Part shown: positions 35,124-44,095 of the stretch, in pieces
Layout of the letters: each line of letters starts with the position of its first letter
How positions within the stretch are numbered: the stretch's first letter is position 1
Source: an uncultured Bacteroidota bacterium
GTDB taxonomy: Bacteria > Bacteroidota > Bacteroidia > NS11-12g > UBA9320
DNA length: 64,000 nucleotides
Reading direction: 5' to 3'
Assembly: GCA_937124965.1 (NCBI GenBank)
Contig: CAKZLB010000032.1
Location: 62,001 to 126,000, forward strand
Notes under the pieces: generated by a model
Databases searched by the model: none
What the model saw: the letters and a program-made list of their open reading frames with translations, nothing else
Told to the model about the DNA's origin: nothing
Made by a program: the position numbers and the translations under genes

Positions 35124-36548
35124 TCATTTTTTTATAAGACGCTTTGAATACAACTCTCCGTCGAAAACCATCTGAACTATATAAACTCCTTTGACTAAAG
35201 TGGTAATATCCAGCTCATTTCCAGTAAACTTTTCACTAAAAACAACTTGCCCAAAACAATTAAGAACTCTAACCTCCGTAGGTTCTAAGCCTGTAATCAA
35301 TAACATTCCTGAAGTAGGGTTTGGTGAAAGTAAAATCTGAATATTAGTAGTACGACTGCTATTTGTATTCTGACCATCAATATTAAAAACTCTAGCTTGT
35401 CCGCTATACTCACCATGTTTATCATTAAAAATAGTTCCAACAATAAGAGACTCGCCATCTGCAGAAAGTGCGATAATTTCTCCTGATCTATCTCCCGCAG
35501 CATCTCCATCTATATCACTCCCTATTTGAGTCCAAGTATCATTTTTGAAATCATAAATTCTTACATGACCTGCATCCACACCATTTCCGTCGTTTCTGCC
35601 TGCACCAACTGCTAACCTCAACCCTACAGGTGTAAGAGCAACACCTCGCCCAAACATGTCATCAGATTTTTCGCCAACTAGTGTTGAACCTCTTTGCTCC
35701 CAATTGCTTCCTTTATTGTTGAACACTTTAACCATATATTCACCCGATGAATAGACTCCAACAGCGATGGTATTTCCCAAACTAGAAAGAGCAACAGTTG
35801 AAGCATCTGCAATACTGTCTCCCAATTGCTTCCAAGAACCAGAACCAGAGAGCATTTCGTATACTTTAACTGAACTTGCGCCTGAAAATGCCACGGTTAG
35901 ACCATTCCCAGAAAGTGATACAGAACTGCCTACCTCATCTCTCATTTCTTCTCCTTCGAACTTACCCATTAGTGACCAATTGTCAATTACCAGCACATAC
36001 ACTTTTACCTGACCTGAAGCATATGCATTATTGCTATTCCCAGGAGCCCCAATAGCTATTTTGTTTCCGTTCCAAGAAATAGACGTTTCAGATCCAAATT
36101 CATCACTTTGTGCTTCACCATATAAAGTCTTCCCAACTTGAGTCCAATCTCCATTTTCAAACCCAAATACTTGTACTGCTCCTCTATAATCATCGTAACC
36201 CACAGTTCCAATAACTACTCTTTCACCGTTTTCAGAGAGTGAGACTGAATACCCGAACTCTCCTCCATTTACTTGTCCCTCAATCGTACTACCTACTTGT
36301 TTCCATTCACCATGAATCAAATCATAAATAGCTACATTTCCTTTACTATTCTCATTACCAGTAGCACCTATAGCAACTCTACTACCATCTCCAGATATTG
36401 AAACGGAGGAACCTAAATAACTCCTTGCTGACTCCCCACTAAAAGTAGTTCCAATTTGAGTCTGAGAAAACAGTTGACAAGAAGTTGCAGTCCATAATAT
36501 TAGCGAAATACAGGCGTTGATGATTAGTTTTTTATTAGTTAATTTCAT
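35124..36548 (-). CDS. FG-GAP-like repeat protein with T9SS sorting domain
   Basis: A 474-aa secreted protein: signal, at least six repeats of about 50 residues with the shape GSSVSISGDGSRVAIGATG...VAIYDLIHGEWKQVGSTIEG, and a C-terminal T9SS type A domain (SPNPTSGMLLITGL ... GVYIVQMVFDGELYSKRLIKK). The repeats resemble FG-GAP/beta-propeller blades, which often mediate surface binding. No enzyme motif is seen. Confidence 0.8.
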   Translation of the reverse strand: MKLTNKKLIINACISLILWTATSCQLFSQTQIGTTFSGESARSYLGSSVSISGDGSRVAIGATGNENSKGNVAIYDLIHGEWKQVGSTIEGQVNGGEFGYSVSLSENGERVVIGTVGYDDYRGAVQVFGFENGDWTQVGKTLYGEAQSDEFGSETSISWNGNKIAIGAPGNSNNAYASGQVKVYVLVIDNWSLMGKFEGEEMRDEVGSSVSLSGNGLTVAFSGASSVKVYEMLSGSGSWKQLGDSIADASTVALSSLGNTIAVGVYSSGEYMVKVFNNKGSNWEQRGSTLVGEKSDDMFGRGVALTPVGLRLAVGAGRNDGNGVDAGHVRIYDFKNDTWTQIGSDIDGDAAGDRSGEIIALSADGESLIVGTIFNDKHGEYSGQARVFNIDGQNTNSSRTTNIQILLSPNPTSGMLLITGLEPTEVRVLNCFGQVVFSEKFTGNELDITTLVKGVYIVQMVFDGELYSKRLIKK

Positions 36549-36838
36549 AACCCGTAGATGACAAATAATACTATTGCGTTGCCCATAACAGATTTCTTTT
36601 TAAAAACTCAGACTCAAAAGCATTAGTAATTTCCATGATGCAACGTTAATTCGAAAGCAACCTCTATTTACTTACCCCATCAATTACCTAAAATGTATTT
36701 GCTATTGCCTGAGGGGCGGGCTATTAAAGAAAGGGCTTTCTAGCACGAAATCTCCAAACTTTGAAAACTGATATTGAACTTACCTTTTAAGAAGCGAATA
36801 TCATTAAATTCGCGGTTGCTTAAATTTATCATAAAACT
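36549..36838. other. Divergent intergenic region upstream of the PpiC gene
   Basis: A 290-bp gap between the FG-GAP-like gene and the parvulin gene, which diverge. It holds a short hairpin around AGAAAGGGCTTTCT (36730s). A TAAATTCG word near 36808 resembles a weak -7 element for the gene at 36839. Nothing else is seen. Confidence 0.35.
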
Positions 36839-38797
36839 ATGCATATCATAAAAAAAATAAGCCTTACCGTTTTATTATTTACTGCATCAATGGCCTTTGC
36901 GCAAAAAGGTGGTCCAGCTGTATTTTCAGTCGATGGAGACACCGTGTGGGGAGCGGAATTTGAACGGGTTTTTAGTAAAAACGACAAAACGCCGGATGAA
37001 AAACCCACGATGCAAGAGCTTGAAGAGTACCTAGACCTTTATGTTCGCTTCAAACTTAAAGTGAAAGAAGCCTACGATTTAGGCATGGATACTAACAGAA
37101 GCTTTCAACAAGAACTTGCTGGTTACCGCAAACAATTAGCACAACCATACTTAACAGATAAGTCAATAACAGAAAGACTTATTGAAGAAGCTTATGAGCG
37201 CATGGGATACGAGGTTGAAGCAAGTAACTTAATGATTCACTTGTCACCAGCTGCATCTCCTGCAGATACCTTACGTGCTTGGAATAGAATTAACAACTGG
37301 CGAGACCTAATCTTGTCTGAGAAATATTCGTTTGAACGAGTAACTCGTGATAGCAGTACTGATGACCACGGAAGAAAAAACGAAGGTCGATTAGGATATT
37401 TTACAGCATTTAGCATGATTTATCCATTTGAAAATCAAGCATACAACACTAAGGTTGGTGAGATTAGCGAAGCGTTTCGAACACAATATGGATATCACAT
37501 AGTGAAAGTGACCGATAAGCGAAAAAGTCGTGGCGATTTAAAAGTTGCGCATATTCTAATACGTGTTAACAACGATTCGGAATACGAAAAGAACAAACCA
37601 CGTATTGATGCCATTTATGATCGATTGAAAAAAGGAGAAAGTTTCGCAACACTAGTTAAAGACTTTAGTGAAGATTTTGCAACACGCGAGTCTGGCGGTC
37701 AATTAAATTGGATAAAAAGTGTTGGTGGAGGTGTTCCTAAAGATTTCAAAGAAGCAGCATATGCCTTGAAAGATGGCGCATATTCTTCGCCTGTAAAAAC
37801 AGAACTTGGTTGGCACATCATTAAGAGAATCGAGGAGAAGGAAATGCCAAAGTTGGATGAAGTGAGGGAAACCATAAAGTACAAAATTGGTCGAGATTCA
37901 CGAAGTGAACTAAACAAAGAAGCGGTTCTAAAGCGTGTAAAAACAGAAAACAACTACGCATTAAATACGAGTAACTGGAAAAGCTACAAAGCAACAATTA
38001 CGGATACTAGTTTCTTATATAATTGGAACCCGACGATGGCTCAAAAAAGCCAAACACCAATCTTTACCATCGGAGAAAAGAACTATACGTTTGGAGACTT
38101 CTCAACCTACCTTAAACAATCAGACGCACGTAAACCCAATCAAAATACTGGATCATTTGCAGATGACATGTTGGCTAAATATGTTGACGAAATGAACTTG
38201 GAATATGAGGAAAGCATTTTAGAATCGAAATACGATGACTTCAAGTACTTGATGCAGGAGTATCGCGATGGTATTCTCCTTTTTGAATTATCGAATAAAA
38301 CAGTTTGGAATAAGGCTTCAGAAGACACAACCGGTTTACAAAATTTTTACGAAGAACATAAAACAGATTATGTATGGAAAGAACGTGTTGAAACAAAATC
38401 ATACGTGTGCTCCTCCAAGAAGTCTGCTAAAATGGTTAAGAAACTGTTAAAGCGTGATTCATCAGACAAAGCGATTTTAAATACAGTAAACAAGTCAGAT
38501 GCTCTTGGCGTAAACATCGTATACAAAACGTATGAACGAGGTCAGAATGAAGACATTGATAAGTTAAAGTGGACAAAAAGCTTACATAAAATAAAAGAAG
38601 AAGGAACCAATAATACCATCTTCATAAAAATGGGAACCATTTTGCTTCCAGGACAAAAAGAACTTAACGAAACATTAGGCCCTGTTACTTCGGATTATCA
38701 AAAACATTTAGAAAACCAGTGGATAGAACGGCTTAAAGACACCTATGAAGTCAACATTTTTGATGGTGCATTAGACCAATTATTTACCACTAGATAA
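36839..38797 (+). CDS. Parvulin-type peptidyl-prolyl isomerase, two PPIase domains
   Basis: A 652-aa periplasmic chaperone-isomerase. After the signal (MHIIKKISLTVLLFTASMAFAQ) comes a SurA-like N-terminal region, then two parvulin domains (about residues 120-225 and 230-335) with typical ends GYHIVKVTDK and GWHIIKRIEE, and a long C-terminal region of unclear fold. It is first of three SurA-type genes in a row, probably one transcript serving outer-membrane protein folding. Signal peptide and domain order are clear; substrate range is inferred. Confidence 0.88.
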   Translation: MHIIKKISLTVLLFTASMAFAQKGGPAVFSVDGDTVWGAEFERVFSKNDKTPDEKPTMQELEEYLDLYVRFKLKVKEAYDLGMDTNRSFQQELAGYRKQLAQPYLTDKSITERLIEEAYERMGYEVEASNLMIHLSPAASPADTLRAWNRINNWRDLILSEKYSFERVTRDSSTDDHGRKNEGRLGYFTAFSMIYPFENQAYNTKVGEISEAFRTQYGYHIVKVTDKRKSRGDLKVAHILIRVNNDSEYEKNKPRIDAIYDRLKKGESFATLVKDFSEDFATRESGGQLNWIKSVGGGVPKDFKEAAYALKDGAYSSPVKTELGWHIIKRIEEKEMPKLDEVRETIKYKIGRDSRSELNKEAVLKRVKTENNYALNTSNWKSYKATITDTSFLYNWNPTMAQKSQTPIFTIGEKNYTFGDFSTYLKQSDARKPNQNTGSFADDMLAKYVDEMNLEYEESILESKYDDFKYLMQEYRDGILLFELSNKTVWNKASEDTTGLQNFYEEHKTDYVWKERVETKSYVCSSKKSAKMVKKLLKRDSSDKAILNTVNKSDALGVNIVYKTYERGQNEDIDKLKWTKSLHKIKEEGTNNTIFIKMGTILLPGQKELNETLGPVTSDYQKHLENQWIERLKDTYEVNIFDGALDQLFTTR

Positions 38798-38799
38798 TC

Positions 38800-39648
38800 G
38801 TGCCTCGCCAACCTATTTTACTTCTACTATTCTGCTCTTTGGCCATTGGTTGCAAACCAACGTCGCCTCCTGTTGTAGAAAATGTATTAGCGCAAGTTGG
38901 TGAAAAAACGTTTACTTTAACGGATCTACAAGAAAAACTCAACACTAACCCTATTGCTGGAGACAGCGCTGAGGTCGTTGCGGAAATCATTAATCAATGG
39001 GTAAGAGAAATGGCCTTGGTTGAAAAGGCGAATACTGCCTTAACCGATGTTGAACGAAATAAGTCCGCGTTAGTGTCACAATACTACAATGACTTGCTCA
39101 TCTACGAGCTAGAACAAAAACTACTAAACGAAAGATTGGACACAGCCGTGGATGCCGAAGATATTCAGACGTATTACGACAACAATAAAAAGAATTTTGA
39201 GCTAAAGGAAAACATCATTCGGTTGCGTTTTTTTACCATTCCACGTGATGTAGCGAATCATGACAAATTATGGAACAAGTTTAAAGACGGTGGTGAAGAC
39301 AATTTAAAGTTGTTATCTCGGTTGTGTGACTTAAGTTCGAGTAATTATTTTTACAATGATTCCTTATGGCTTTCATTCAATGATATTCTAAAAGAAGTGC
39401 CAATTATTACGTATAATCAAGAGAGTTATCTAAACAATCATAGATTTGTTCGATTAGAAGAAAAACAATTCTCCTATTTTGTCGAAATTCTCGATTTTAA
39501 AGTAAAAGACAACATATCACCTTTTGAATTTGAAAAAGAACGGATTAAGAATATCATAATTCACAAAAGAAAAGTGGAATTGTTGCAACAAATTGAGAAT
39601 GAAATCGTAGAAGAAGCATACAGGAATAATAAAATAGAAAAATTTTGA
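38800..39648 (+). CDS. SurA-N-like lipoprotein without PPIase domain
   Basis: A 282-aa predicted lipoprotein starting at GTG 38800, two bases after the previous stop (MPRQPILLLLFCSLAIGCKPTSPP, lipobox Cys18). It has the helical SurA N-terminal chaperone region (VLAQVGEKTFTLTDLQEKL, then INQWVREMALVEKA), but no parvulin core. It may act as a membrane-bound holdase with its two isomerase neighbours. The stop overlaps the next gene's TTG start (TTGA). Confidence 0.7.
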   Translation: MPRQPILLLLFCSLAIGCKPTSPPVVENVLAQVGEKTFTLTDLQEKLNTNPIAGDSAEVVAEIINQWVREMALVEKANTALTDVERNKSALVSQYYNDLLIYELEQKLLNERLDTAVDAEDIQTYYDNNKKNFELKENIIRLRFFTIPRDVANHDKLWNKFKDGGEDNLKLLSRLCDLSSSNYFYNDSLWLSFNDILKEVPIITYNQESYLNNHRFVRLEEKQFSYFVEILDFKVKDNISPFEFEKERIKNIIIHKRKVELLQQIENEIVEEAYRNNKIEKF

Positions 39649-41027
39649 GAACGGTACTAAAAGGTTTCCTATTGCTCGGCTTATTGTCAAGCGCACACAT
39701 ATCAACATTTGCACAGAAATTAGGGGTATTAGATGAAGTCATAGCTGTGGTTGGTGAAAATATTGTGCTCAAATCAGAGCTTGATAAAACCTATTATCAA
39801 ATGAGTTTGCAGTATCCTGAATATGATGGCGATTTAAAATGTGAATTATTTGATCAAATATTAACCCAAAAACTATTACTTCACAAAGCAGAACTTGATA
39901 GTCTTGTTGTTCAAGAGGAACGCGTAAACTATGAGATAGATCGGAGAATGGATTACTATTCGTCGCAGGCTGGTGGAATGCAAAACCTGGAGAAGTATTT
40001 GGGAGTGAGCTTAATTGAATACAAAGCTCAAATGCGGAAAAAAATGACCGATGAGCTTCAAATTCAGGAAGCTCAAAATGCTATAATCGCCGATTTAAAG
40101 GTTTCTCCAACCGAAGTGCGAAAGTTCTATTTGGATATTCCAACAGACAGCTTGCCCGATTTTGCTTCGGAAGTTGAAGTTGCACAATTGGTTATTGCAC
40201 CAAAACCTGGGAAAGCTGCTGAGGATTATGCACGACAAACGGCTGAGAACTTGAGAAAAGAACTCTTAGCAGGTACACGTAATTTTTGCCTTACAGCAGC
40301 AATATATTCTGATGATGAAGGTTCGAAAAAAGATTGTGGATCGTTAGGCGATTTTAAACGTGGTCAAATGGTTCCAGAATTTGAAGCAGCAGTTTTTAAA
40401 CTCAAAAAAGATTCAATTTCTAAGGTTGTTAAAACGCAGTTTGGTTATCACATAATTTTAATGGTTGAACGAAAAGGTGAAATCGCAAATGCTCGACATA
40501 TATTAATTCGGCCAAAAATTCTTCAGTCGGATTTAGAGGCAACATCAAACCTATTAAATTCAATCAAAACTCAAATTGAAAACGATGAAATTACATGGTG
40601 TGATGCGGTAGCTAAATATAGTAACGACGAGAACTCACAAGCGAATTGTGGTTTTTTCTTAGACCCAAATGTTGGAACAACTAAAATAGAAATTACTGCG
40701 TTAGAATCTGACGTCGCAATGCGCGTTTCAAGCATGAAAGCTGGAGAAATTTCAACTCCTCTTGGTGTGCCTCAGCAAGATGGTTCAATGTCATTTCGAA
40801 TACTGTATCTTAAAAGTGAAAGTCCTCCTCACAAGGCTAGTTTACAAAAGGATTATCAGAAATTAGCAGTATACGCCCTTGAAAAAAAGAAACAAGACAC
40901 GCTAAACGAGTGGAGTGAGTCGTTTAGAGAAGATGTGTACACATGGATAGATGAAAAATATTTTGTTTGTCCTGATATAGATAAATGGATTTCTAACGAA
41001 AAAAAATCAACGAGCACGAATGAGTGA
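39645..41027 (+). CDS. SurA-like peptidyl-prolyl isomerase
   Basis: A 460-aa periplasmic chaperone with signal (MRTVLKGFLLLGLLSSAHISTFAQ), the SurA N-domain (LDEVIAVVGENIVLKSELDK) and two parvulin domains (about residues 170-275 and 285-390; GYHIILMVE and FRILYLKSE ends). The TTG start overlaps the previous stop in TTGA, and its own stop overlaps the MoxR gene by 8 bases. The cluster serves outer-membrane protein biogenesis; this copy is closest to SurA. Confidence 0.88.
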   Translation: MRTVLKGFLLLGLLSSAHISTFAQKLGVLDEVIAVVGENIVLKSELDKTYYQMSLQYPEYDGDLKCELFDQILTQKLLLHKAELDSLVVQEERVNYEIDRRMDYYSSQAGGMQNLEKYLGVSLIEYKAQMRKKMTDELQIQEAQNAIIADLKVSPTEVRKFYLDIPTDSLPDFASEVEVAQLVIAPKPGKAAEDYARQTAENLRKELLAGTRNFCLTAAIYSDDEGSKKDCGSLGDFKRGQMVPEFEAAVFKLKKDSISKVVKTQFGYHIILMVERKGEIANARHILIRPKILQSDLEATSNLLNSIKTQIENDEITWCDAVAKYSNDENSQANCGFFLDPNVGTTKIEITALESDVAMRVSSMKAGEISTPLGVPQQDGSMSFRILYLKSESPPHKASLQKDYQKLAVYALEKKKQDTLNEWSESFREDVYTWIDEKYFVCPDIDKWISNEKKSTSTNE

Positions 41028-41988
41028 TACGTATAAAAACGATGTTGAAGCGGCAGACGCTTTAAATGAAATTACCAATAAATTAAGATCAGAAATTTCG
41101 AAAGCGATTGTTGGTCAGGATCATGTTGTAGAAGGTGTGTTAATGTCGATTTTTTGCAATGGACATAGTTTATTAATCGGTGTGCCTGGATTGGCAAAGA
41201 CTTTACTAATCAATACCATTTCAGAGGTGCTTGATTTAAGTTTTAATCGAATTCAGTTTACTCCTGATTTAATGCCTTCAGACATTACTGGTTCTGAAAT
41301 TTTAGATGATAATCGAGCATTTAAGTTTTCTAAAGGTCCATTGTTTGCCAATATTGTTTTGGCAGATGAGATAAACAGAACTCCGCCAAAAACTCAGGCG
41401 GCTTTGTTAGAAGCGATGCAAGAAAAAACCGTTACGGTTTCTGGTCATGACCATAAGTTACCAAAACCGTTTTTTGTATTAGCTACACAAAACCCAATAG
41501 AACAAGAAGGTACATATCCATTACCTGAAGCTCAATTAGACCGATTTATGTTTAACATAACTCTTGGTTACCCAAGTGAAGCGGATGAAATTGAAATCGT
41601 GAAACGTACAACAGGCAACTTTGTTCCAGACGTAAAAAAAGTAATATCAGCGAAAGAAATACTTGGCTTTCAAGAATTAGTAAGAAAGGTTCCAATCGCG
41701 GATAATGTTTTGGAATATGCTGTTAAACTAGTTGGGAAAACGCGACCTAATCAAGAAGGTGCAAGCGACTATGTTAAGCAATACTTGAGTTATGGTGCTG
41801 GACCAAGAGCAAGTCAAAACTTAGTTCTTGCGGCGAAATGTCATTCGTTAATGCATGGAAAATACTCCCCGGATATCGAAGACGTAAAAGCAATTTCGAA
41901 TTATGTTTTAAGACATCGTTTGGTAAAAAATTACAAAGCTGAAGCAGAAGGAATTAGCGTCGAAGATATTATCGCGAAACTATCGTAA
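41020..41988 (+). CDS. MoxR-family AAA+ ATPase
   Basis: A 322-aa AAA+ ATPase. Walker A is GVPGLAKT (residues 54-61) and Walker B IVLADEIN (112-119), with sensor 1 in LATQNPIEQEGTYPLPEAQLDRF. MoxR ATPases act as metal-insertion or remodelling chaperones, usually with a von Willebrand-A partner gene. No such partner follows here; the next gene is convergent. It overlaps the SurA-like gene and is likely co-transcribed with it. Confidence 0.92.
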   Translation: MSDTYKNDVEAADALNEITNKLRSEISKAIVGQDHVVEGVLMSIFCNGHSLLIGVPGLAKTLLINTISEVLDLSFNRIQFTPDLMPSDITGSEILDDNRAFKFSKGPLFANIVLADEINRTPPKTQAALLEAMQEKTVTVSGHDHKLPKPFFVLATQNPIEQEGTYPLPEAQLDRFMFNITLGYPSEADEIEIVKRTTGNFVPDVKKVISAKEILGFQELVRKVPIADNVLEYAVKLVGKTRPNQEGASDYVKQYLSYGAGPRASQNLVLAAKCHSLMHGKYSPDIEDVKAISNYVLRHRLVKNYKAEAEGISVEDIIAKLS

Positions 41989-42681
41989 ACCAACTTTTTC
42001 CTGTAGGTTTTTTACCAAATAGGTAAAGGTATTTTGTGACAATCGCTCAATCGGATGTTTCGTTAGAGGAAGAACAGCTAAGTTACTTTTGGGACAATTT
42101 TTTTGTGCCCACGCTGTTTCGTCAATCGTTACCATTTTATCTTCATCCCCAACCGAAAAAACAGTAGGAATCGATATTGATTGTAATACTTCCTCAGTTA
42201 TTAATGGCTCATTTCCTAAGTCAATCATCATTGAGGCTGTATCCCTGCAAACAGTTTCCCAACCTATCTTTTTATGTCGATTATCTAAAACTTCTGCAAA
42301 CGCATGAACCTTATCTTGAATAACAGATGGGCTTAGCATTTTAACCTCTTTAGAGGCGATTTCTGGACTCCAATTAAACTTAGTGGCCAACGTTATTAAC
42401 CCAGCAAAAAGTTGCGGTTTACGGGCTGCTAAATCCAGGGCGACATATCCACCCATACTATATCCAAATACAAGTGGTGATTCAGGTAAAATCTCAAGTA
42501 CATTTTCTAACTCCGATGCAAATTGGGTCACACTAAAGGAATGACTCCTTTTAGTTGTCCCATGGCCAGAAAACTCAACCACAGTGGGTTTGAGGTTCAT
42601 GGTTTTGGACCATTCAACCAAAAAATCCAATTGCTCTTTTGAGCCTAATGCACCATGAATAAGAACAAGTTCCGTTGCCAA
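41980..42681 (-). CDS. Alpha/beta hydrolase, MenH-like
   Basis: A 233-aa hydrolase-fold protein. It has the oxyanion-hole start (VLIHGALGS), nucleophile elbow VFGYSMGGYVAL with Ser75, and acid and base positions in VFSVGDEDKMVTID and LTKHPIE. The size and GYSMGGYVAL motif resemble MenH-type (SHCHC synthase-like) hydrolases, but the match is loose and the true substrate is open. It overlaps the convergent moxR stop by 9 bases. Confidence 0.7.
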   Translation of the reverse strand: MATELVLIHGALGSKEQLDFLVEWSKTMNLKPTVVEFSGHGTTKRSHSFSVTQFASELENVLEILPESPLVFGYSMGGYVALDLAARKPQLFAGLITLATKFNWSPEIASKEVKMLSPSVIQDKVHAFAEVLDNRHKKIGWETVCRDTASMMIDLGNEPLITEEVLQSISIPTVFSVGDEDKMVTIDETAWAQKNCPKSNLAVLPLTKHPIERLSQNTFTYLVKNLQEKVGLR

Positions 42682-42689
42682 TTTCTACT

Positions 42690-44093
42690 TTATCGAAGTG
42701 TTTTTACCCATAACTTCATCGTACCTGTAGACTTATCACTTGCAAAGCTCCTTGCTTCTTCTTTAAAGTAGAATCTGCCTAAGTGTACGTAATATACTCT
42801 CGTCGTTTTGCTATAGTACATATACGGACTTAACCCTTTATTTACCAACTGATTGAAGTACTTCGTTGCATTTGCTTCTTCACTAAAAGAACCCGCGACA
42901 ACTATAAAGTCACCAGAAACATTTTGATCTTTCGAGTCATTAGTTGGCTTTGTAGGTCTTGGATCCGTGTGTTTTTCTGGTTTAGCTTCTGTCGGTGTTG
43001 GAACATTATTCGTTACTACTTTTTGAACGATGTAAACCGTATCCTTCTGACGTTTGCTTGCCTCAACTTGATTTAGTTTGTTTTCTAATTCCTCAATCTT
43101 TTTAGCTTGATCCTTGTTATCCTCGCTTTGCTTCTTAGCAAGCTCCATACGCAATTTGTCCATCTCCTCTTTTGATGGTTTTGCATCTTTTGTTTGATTC
43201 AAGGTGATTCCCAGTAACACTTCATGCGCTCCACCAAGAGCTTGACTGTAATCACCCATTGACCAATCATAAGAATACCCAAATCGCAACTTATCTGCAA
43301 TGCGGATTCCTCCCATAAGCGTTGCTCCATAGCCGTCACGATATCCTGCACCTAACCATCCTCTATTCATCCAATCAGCAATCACATTTATATCAAATTG
43401 TCCTGGAGCGTTTTTTGTGTTTTTATACAAAAACAATGGCTGAATCATCAAGTCATCACTAACTACGATATCGTATGACGTCATAATCATGAGGTGGTTT
43501 TGCATATTAAAAAGCAATGAGGCCTGTTGTTGGTCTGTAAATTCTTGCGAACTCCCCAAAAACTGAGGAACTGAGAGTCCAAACTGAAACTTGTCTGCCT
43601 TTAAATTCATCCCAATTGATGCATCAATTATGGCTCCTGGACGATTGTTTAATAGCCTTACTGCTGGATCATCAGGATTTGTTGCAATGATATTTTCTGT
43701 ATTAAAACGATTGTTAAGTACGCCAAGCCCAAAACCCAAAGACAGCGTATTTGTCTCACTCATTTTAATGTTATATGCATAGTTTCCATACACACTGTTT
43801 TGTGTTTGAAGGAAATTAGCATCGTTAATTGCATATAATCCAAGACCAACTTTCCCGTCGCTCACTTGTCCACTGACTGAAGCTCCTGCAGTTTGAAAAC
43901 CATCAATTCCAGTGTATTGATTACGACCGAAAATATTCGCTTCGGTTTGACCAGAGTGACCGGTTAGCGCTGGGTTATAAATGAATTTATTGAAATAATA
44001 CTGAGAGTATAATGGTATTTGTTGGGCAAAAACAGTTGAAGACACTACTAGTAAGGCGATAACTGTGTATATGTGTTGAATAAACTTTTTCAT
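42690..44093 (-). CDS. PorP/SprF-family protein fused to a SPOR domain
   Basis: A 467-aa protein in three parts. It has a PorP/SprF outer-membrane barrel (residues about 24-300; IPLYSQYYFNKFIYNPALTG start), a charged coiled-coil linker (about 305-390, with many Glu/Lys and Pro/Thr) and a C-terminal SPOR domain (about 395-467, FIVVAGSFSEEANATKYFNQL ending MKLWVKTLR). PorP/SprF members help display type B T9SS cargo; SPOR binds denuded peptidoglycan, so the fusion would anchor a secretion component to the wall. It sits 2 bases after the adhesin gene it probably serves. Confidence 0.88.
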   Translation of the reverse strand: MKKFIQHIYTVIALLVVSSTVFAQQIPLYSQYYFNKFIYNPALTGHSGQTEANIFGRNQYTGIDGFQTAGASVSGQVSDGKVGLGLYAINDANFLQTQNSVYGNYAYNIKMSETNTLSLGFGLGVLNNRFNTENIIATNPDDPAVRLLNNRPGAIIDASIGMNLKADKFQFGLSVPQFLGSSQEFTDQQQASLLFNMQNHLMIMTSYDIVVSDDLMIQPLFLYKNTKNAPGQFDINVIADWMNRGWLGAGYRDGYGATLMGGIRIADKLRFGYSYDWSMGDYSQALGGAHEVLLGITLNQTKDAKPSKEEMDKLRMELAKKQSEDNKDQAKKIEELENKLNQVEASKRQKDTVYIVQKVVTNNVPTPTEAKPEKHTDPRPTKPTNDSKDQNVSGDFIVVAGSFSEEANATKYFNQLVNKGLSPYMYYSKTTRVYYVHLGRFYFKEEARSFASDKSTGTMKLWVKTLR

Positions 44094-44095
44094 GA

